Shown: positions 12,779-17,068 of the stretch, one piece after another | Numbering within the stretch: the stretch's first letter is position 1 | Layout of the letters: each line of letters begins with the position of its first letter | DNA from: JBEKIK01 sp050013075 | GTDB lineage: Bacteria; Planctomycetota; Planctomycetia; Pirellulales; Thermoguttaceae | Direction: 5' to 3' | Assembly: GCA_050013075.1 (NCBI GenBank) | Contig: JBEKFZ010000091.1 | Span: forward strand, 1-17,068 | Length of the DNA stretch: 17,068 bases | Notes under the pieces: model-generated | Told to the model about the DNA's origin: nothing | Database searches by the model: none | What the model saw: the letters and a program-made list of their open reading frames with translations, nothing else | Position numbers and translations under genes: made by a program

Positions 12779-15442
12779 TTAAGGCGGCGAGGGAACGGAT
12801 TTGGATGAGTGCGGCGTGTTTGGGTGATCTGGCAGACCGTTGCGGTGGGAATTCAACCAATCTTCAATTTGCTTGACTTGCGCAGCCTGTCCCTGCGACC
12901 GAGCAAGTTCCAGGGCCTTTTGTGCCGCGGCAACGGCCTTGGAAGATTGTCCCATCTCGGCATAGGCCAACGCCGAATTGTAATACGCATAGATATGGTT
13001 GGGATTCAGCTCCAAGGCTTGCCGATAATGTTCGATCGCCTGTTGGTATTGGCCCGCCGCCAACAAAACGTTGCCCAGGTTGTAGTGGGCGTCAGTGTAA
13101 TCCGGTTTCAGGCGCAGGGCTTCCTTGTAATGTTCAATTGCCTCTTTAGGACGACCTGTTTTGACCAGTACCACGCCCAAGTTGTTGTGTGCGTCGGGAT
13201 AATCGGGTTTGAACCGCAGTGCTTGCCGGAAATGTTCGATCGCCTCATCGAGCCGGCCGGTTTGCATAAGTGTGATACCCAGGTTATTGAGTACATCAGT
13301 ATAATCGGGTTTAAGTCGTAAGGCTTCCTTGTACTGTTCGATCGCTTCTTTCGGACGGCCCGCCCGGACCAATGCGTTGCCAAGGTTGTAGCGTGCCTCG
13401 TGGTATTCAGGTTTCAGGCGCAGGGCGATCTCATAGTGTTCGATTGCCTCTTTCAGTCGGCCCGTATTCAACAATGCGTTACCAAGGTTGTTTTGAGCTA
13501 CGGGATAATCAGGCTTCAGCCGCAGAGCCTGCTCACAACACTCGATTGCTTCCCGAAAGCGACCTGTTTGGACCAGTGCGGCGCCCAGGTTATTCTGAGC
13601 CTCGGGGAATCCCGGTTTAAGTTGTATCGCTTTTTTATAACATTCGATTGCCCGTTGATATTGTCCTGCTTCTTTGAAAGCATCACCCATATTGAAATGC
13701 GCCTCGGTGTAATCAGGCTTGAGTTTTATTGCCAGTTGGTAATGATCGATTGCCTCCTGCAGCCGGCCTAGATTCAACAATGCGTTGCCAAGGTTGTTTT
13801 GAGCATCGGGATAATCCGGATCCAGACGCAGGGCCTGCTCGCAACACTCGATTGCTTCCTGAAAGCGACCCATTTGGACCAGTGCGGAGCCCAAGTTTTT
13901 GTGGGCCTCGGCGTAATCGGGATTAAGCCGTATGGCTTGATGGTAATGATCGATTGCCTCCTGCACTCGGCCTTTTTGAAACAGAATGGTGCCCAAGTTA
14001 TTTTCCGCAAGCCAGCACTGCGGATTTATTTGCAGCGTGGTCTGGTAGAGATTAATGGTGTCGAGGTAAAGCCCGCTTTGCCGCCAGGTCAGAAACGCGA
14101 GCGTGCCCACCGCCATGATAGGGACGGCAATCGCCAACCATCTCGCCGCTCTCTGCGCCCGCCGATGCCATAAGCTCCAGAAAGCCGCCGCCAGTGCAAT
14201 CACCCCGACGATCGCGATGTGCTGATAATGATCCGCCACCAGCGAGAACTGCATGAAGCCCACGTCCGTAAAGCCCATGACCGGCACTAGCGCCACGCAG
14301 AAAAATCCCCAGGAAAACAAAACCGGCCGACTCCATTTCTTTACATAGCGCCACAGCGCCGCCGTAACGGCCAATGCCGCCGCAAGCGGCAGCCACCACA
14401 AAGGATTAGCGGCATGAATGTTCCACTGCGGATAGACAAAAGCCAAATTGACGGGCAAAATCGCCTTGTAAAGGTAGAACCAGACCACACACCCCGCGCC
14501 CAACATGCGATCCGTAAAACCGGCGGCCCGGATTACCACTTCTGAACCGTGTGTTTGGAACCACATGTTTACCGCGGTTAAAAGCGCGGCTATCAGGAAA
14601 AACGGCGATATCCGCGTCAGATCCCGCATCTTCAAAGGACGCATCCACCAAACGATACCCAGCAGCAATACCGGCAAGACCACCGCCGATCCCTTGCCGA
14701 GCATCGCCAATACAAAGGCCGCCAGACTTAGGCAGTACCAAAGTGGAGAGGGGAGAGTGGAGAGGGGAGAGTGGAGAGTCGAGAGTGGAGAGTGGATTTT
14801 ATCTGGTTCCCACGGTCCTCCGTGGGAACGTGCGGGGGTAATGCCTGAATTATATGGTTCCCACGGTCCTCCGTGGGAACGTGCGGGGGTCGTGCCTGAA
14901 TTGATCCTGAGCGTGTCGGCCTTCAAATACCACAGTATCGCCAACAGGAAGAACAACATTGCCAACATGTTTCTTCGCTGGGCAATCCACGCCACCGACT
15001 CCACGTTCACCGGATGCACGGCGAAAATCACGGCCGCCAAGAACGCCCCAGGGATGTACAACTTCCGCAAGATAATCCAAATCAGCAATGATTCGACGAT
15101 GTGCAATATCAAATTAGTGACGTGGTAACCGGCCGGATTCATCTCCCACAGCCGCCACTCGATCCAGTATGTATTGTTGGTCACCGGATAGAATTCCGGA
15201 GATTCGGTGCTGTACCAAAATTGTTGCAGTCCGTCGGATGCCTTGATAAGGCGATTGTCCGTCAGAAGCAGATCATCGTCCATGATGAATCCGCCGTTAA
15301 TGCAAGGGATGTAAGCCGAGAATACAGCTACGGCGATGAGAGTTACACCCGCCAAAACACGAAGCGGCGGCGAGGATGGGAAAAAAATGCCCTGCCGGGC
15401 CCGGGAAACATGCTTACTGGAAAATGTTTTTCGCTTGGACAT
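12779..15442 (-). CDS. TMTC-like multi-pass membrane protein with 11 TPRs
   Basis: The 887-residue product has an N-terminal part (about 30-455) of many membrane helices resembling GT-C glycosyltransferases. After the first helix comes an acidic loop, GGFIMDDDLLLTDN (residues 50-63), like the catalytic loop of TMTC proteins. About residues 476-850 form 11 consecutive 34-residue TPRs (consensus NNLGNALL..GR..EAIEHY..ALRLKPDY). A short hydrophilic tail follows. Eukaryotic TMTCs are O-mannosyltransferases; transfer of that function here is inference. The loop between two membrane helices (residues 180-234) is expanded by repeat-encoded sequence: two copies of a PARSHGGPWEP peptide and an HSPLSTL array. 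TPR pairs 2-3 and 5-6 are near duplicates. The gene begins 36 bases after the metG stop. An in-frame TTG at 15463 would add 7 residues; neither start has a ribosome site. Confidence 0.85.
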   Translation of the reverse strand: MSKRKTFSSKHVSRARQGIFFPSSPPLRVLAGVTLIAVAVFSAYIPCINGGFIMDDDLLLTDNRLIKASDGLQQFWYSTESPEFYPVTNNTYWIEWRLWEMNPAGYHVTNLILHIVESLLIWIILRKLYIPGAFLAAVIFAVHPVNVESVAWIAQRRNMLAMLFFLLAILWYLKADTLRINSGTTPARSHGGPWEPYNSGITPARSHGGPWEPDKIHSPLSTLHSPLSTLPSPLWYCLSLAAFVLAMLGKGSAVVLPVLLLGIVWWMRPLKMRDLTRISPFFLIAALLTAVNMWFQTHGSEVVIRAAGFTDRMLGAGCVVWFYLYKAILPVNLAFVYPQWNIHAANPLWWLPLAAALAVTAALWRYVKKWSRPVLFSWGFFCVALVPVMGFTDVGFMQFSLVADHYQHIAIVGVIALAAAFWSLWHRRAQRAARWLAIAVPIMAVGTLAFLTWRQSGLYLDTINLYQTTLQINPQCWLAENNLGTILFQKGRVQEAIDHYHQAIRLNPDYAEAHKNLGSALVQMGRFQEAIECCEQALRLDPDYPDAQNNLGNALLNLGRLQEAIDHYQLAIKLKPDYTEAHFNMGDAFKEAGQYQRAIECYKKAIQLKPGFPEAQNNLGAALVQTGRFREAIECCEQALRLKPDYPVAQNNLGNALLNTGRLKEAIEHYEIALRLKPEYHEARYNLGNALVRAGRPKEAIEQYKEALRLKPDYTDVLNNLGITLMQTGRLDEAIEHFRQALRFKPDYPDAHNNLGVVLVKTGRPKEAIEHYKEALRLKPDYTDAHYNLGNVLLAAGQYQQAIEHYRQALELNPNHIYAYYNSALAYAEMGQSSKAVAAAQKALELARSQGQAAQVKQIEDWLNSHRNGLPDHPNTPHSSKSVPSPP
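14743..14797. repeat. GTGGAGA minisatellite inside the TMTC-like gene
   Basis: This is a tandem array of 7-base GTGGAGA/GGGGAGA/GTCGAGA units. On the coding strand it reads as HSPLSTLHSPLSTLPSPL. It is frame-neutral in sum, and its copy number could vary by slippage. It lies immediately next to the 51-bp tandem repeat in the same loop. Confidence 0.75.
14804..14905. repeat. Two tandem copies of a 51-bp palindromic element in frame in the TMTC-like gene
   Basis: The copies at 14804-14854 and 14855-14905 share their first 36 bases exactly and differ at a few later positions. Each holds the hairpin GTTCCCACGG-TCCT-CCGTGGGAAC. On the coding strand each gives SGxTPARSHGGPWEP. The period of 51 bases equals 17 codons, so duplication kept the frame. 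Confidence 0.85.
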
Positions 15443-15478
15443 GAGCGATGCGTCCGATAGCAAGTATCGTGGGACCGA

Positions 15479-17068
15479 TCAGTGCACCCGTTGCCCGGGT
15501 TTTGCGCCCTTGTCGGGCGAAATTAGATAAATTTCTCCTTCTCCGCCGCCGGCGGCGACGATCATGCCTTCGCTTGTGCCGAACTTCATTTTCCGGGGAG
15601 CGAGATTAGCCACGCATATTACCAGCCGGCCCAAAAGATCTTCCGGCTTGTAGGCGCCCTTAATTCCGGCAAACACCGTTTGCCTACGATCGCCGCCGAG
15701 GTTGAGCGTCAGTTTCAGGAGCTTTTGTGCGCCCTCGACGTCTTCGGCTTCTATTACCCGGGCGACGCGAAGATCCACTTTGGCGAAATCATTGAAACCG
15801 ATCTCTTCGGCCAGCGGCTCGGCCCGCAAAGGCACATCGCCGTCGGTTTGCGTCGCTGCCTTGGCGGCAGGGGAAGTTTGCGCGAAGGGGCTTTCCTCGG
15901 TGGTTTCGGTGCTGGCGGCCAGCATGGCCTCGACTAGTTTGCGATCAACCCGTTGCATCAAATGTTCGAACCGGCCGACGGGTTTGCTCAATAGCGGCTT
16001 TTGCGATTGCTCCCAATTGACAATCGGATCGCCCAGCAAGTTGCCGGTCTGCCGGGCGAGCCTGGGAAGCACCGGCGCCATGTACACGGCTAATTGGCGG
16101 AAAAGGTTCAGTCCGATAGTGCACACGTCGCGAAGTTCATCGATCTTGTCCGGTTCCTTGCGCAGATTCCAGGGCGCGCGCTGTTCGATAAATTGGTTTG
16201 CCCGATCGCCCATGGCCAGAACCATGCGCATTGCCTTGCCAAAGTCGCCGGACTCGTAAGCCTCTGCCACGGACTCTCCCTCGGCGGCGGCCTGGGCAAA
16301 CAATCCGCCGTCGTCGGGATAGATCGTCGAAAGTCCGGTCTGTTCGGCGAACCGCGCGGTGCGGCTGCCGAGATTGACTACGTTGCCCACCATGTCGGAA
16401 TTGACCTTGGCTGCAAACTCATCAAAACTCAGGTCCAGATCGTCCACCCGGGAGGTCAATTTCGAAGCATAATAATAGCGCAAATATGCCGGATCAAGGT
16501 ATTCCAGATAGGTCGAAGCGCGGATGAACGTGCCCTTGCTTTTCGACATCTTCTCGCCGTTGACGGTCAAAAAACCGTGAATATGGACCTTGTTGGGCAA
16601 ACTGAATTCGGCGGTCTTCAGCATCGCCGGCCAGAAGAGTGTGTGGAAATAGGTGATGTCCTTGCCGATGAAGTGATGCACTTCGGTTTCCGGGCTGCGC
16701 CACCAGTCGTCCAGGTTTTCGCCGCGTTTTTTGCACCACTCGTGACTCGAGCCGATGTAGCCTATGGGCGCATCGAACCACACGTACCAGTAATTGCCCG
16801 GACTGTCCGGAATCTCGAAGCCGAAATACGGGGCCGGCCGGGAGATGTCCCAATCGTGCAAAGGCTCGTTTAAGAAGTGACCGGCCAGATAATTTGAAAT
16901 TTCGGCTTGCAGGCAGCCGCTTTTCTGCGTCCATTCTTCCAGGAAAGGGTGCAGTTTTTCTATGTTGATGAACAGATGCTTGGCCGTGCGCGGCTCGGGC
17001 GTGGCCCCGGAAAGCGTACTTATCGGATCAATCATATCGGTGGGGTTGTAATGCGCGCCGCACTTGTC
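15479..17068 (-). CDS. metG: Methionyl-tRNA synthetase, C-terminal 529 residues (5' part outside window)
   Basis: Class I synthetase that charges tRNA-Met. The frame is open to the window edge, entering at DKCGAHYNPTDMIDPISTL. That is the end of the zinc-knuckle region, so the Rossmann start with the HIGH motif lies beyond 17068. The KMSKS loop (GEKMSKSKGTF) is encoded at about 16558-16526. The anticodon-binding helical domain follows (YYYASKL, DLDLSFDEF). After a Ser/Thr/Ala-rich linker comes a C-terminal Trbp111-like tRNA-binding domain (FNDFAKVDLRVARVIEAEDV to the stop). This layout fits the long, dimer-forming MetRS type. The apparent ATG at 17035 is internal. The stop TGA at 15481-15479 lies just upstream of the TMTC-like gene on the same strand, suggesting cotranscription. 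Confidence 0.96.
   Translation of the reverse strand, partial: DKCGAHYNPTDMIDPISTLSGATPEPRTAKHLFINIEKLHPFLEEWTQKSGCLQAEISNYLAGHFLNEPLHDWDISRPAPYFGFEIPDSPGNYWYVWFDAPIGYIGSSHEWCKKRGENLDDWWRSPETEVHHFIGKDITYFHTLFWPAMLKTAEFSLPNKVHIHGFLTVNGEKMSKSKGTFIRASTYLEYLDPAYLRYYYASKLTSRVDDLDLSFDEFAAKVNSDMVGNVVNLGSRTARFAEQTGLSTIYPDDGGLFAQAAAEGESVAEAYESGDFGKAMRMVLAMGDRANQFIEQRAPWNLRKEPDKIDELRDVCTIGLNLFRQLAVYMAPVLPRLARQTGNLLGDPIVNWEQSQKPLLSKPVGRFEHLMQRVDRKLVEAMLAASTETTEESPFAQTSPAAKAATQTDGDVPLRAEPLAEEIGFNDFAKVDLRVARVIEAEDVEGAQKLLKLTLNLGGDRRQTVFAGIKGAYKPEDLLGRLVICVANLAPRKMKFGTSEGMIVAAGGGEGEIYLISPDKGAKPGQRVH

Noticed and set aside
14505..15128. 207-residue plus-strand frame opposite the TMTC-like gene
   Set aside because: It is antisense to membrane helices and repeat elements, and its repetitive peptides reflect the repeats only.
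16094..16873. 259-residue plus-strand open frame opposite metG
   Set aside because: The opposite strand encodes clear MetRS motifs including KMSKS; the plus-strand frame shows no family features.

Overview
The window looks like chromosomal DNA from a planctomycete-type bacterium, probably of the Phycisphaerae side of the phylum. This is inferred from gene content and style and was not tested by search. The indicators are a TMTC-like membrane/TPR protein, a small Cys-rich secreted protein of a kind I associate with planctomycetes, a CehA/McbA-like secreted protein, weak use of Shine-Dalgarno sites, and many short palindromic repeats. Both ends cut through genes.

Layout: 1-1569 (-) is rpoD, missing only its last few codons. 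It is followed by a 660-base AT-richer gap and rnc (RNase III, -). A gap with outward-facing promoter candidates leads to an HtrA/Deg protease (+), which converges on a minus-strand group: dnaJ-type chaperone, rnpA, yidD and acpS. From 7164 the plus strand carries a secreted CehA/McbA-like protein, a PIN-domain toxin with an overlapping small partner, and a U32-family enzyme resembling RlhA. After a gene-poor 460 bases comes a small Cys-rich secreted protein (+). The right end is a minus-strand pair, metG (5' end outside the window) followed by a large TMTC-like protein with 11 TPRs.

Most genes serve information processing or protein quality control: sigma factor, RNase III, RNase P protein, MetRS, probable rRNA hydroxylase, Hsp40, periplasmic protease, membrane insertion factor and ACP activation. 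Accessory content is limited to the PIN pair and the secreted proteins.

The most unusual signal is a dense population of short palindromic repeat families that invade genes as well as gaps. The same 18-residue peptide, SPLPTNLRSVPGEGQGEG, occurs in frame in two unrelated proteins (7848-7901 and 10612-10665). A second palindrome family is in frame twice in the U32 gene (10389-10434, 11027-11077). A third is tandemly duplicated in a loop of the TMTC-like protein (14804-14905). Other palindromes supply the dnaJ stop codon, sit 5 bases before a start codon, or fill the rnpA-yidD gap. This resembles the Rickettsia palindromic elements, but the families seen here are different.
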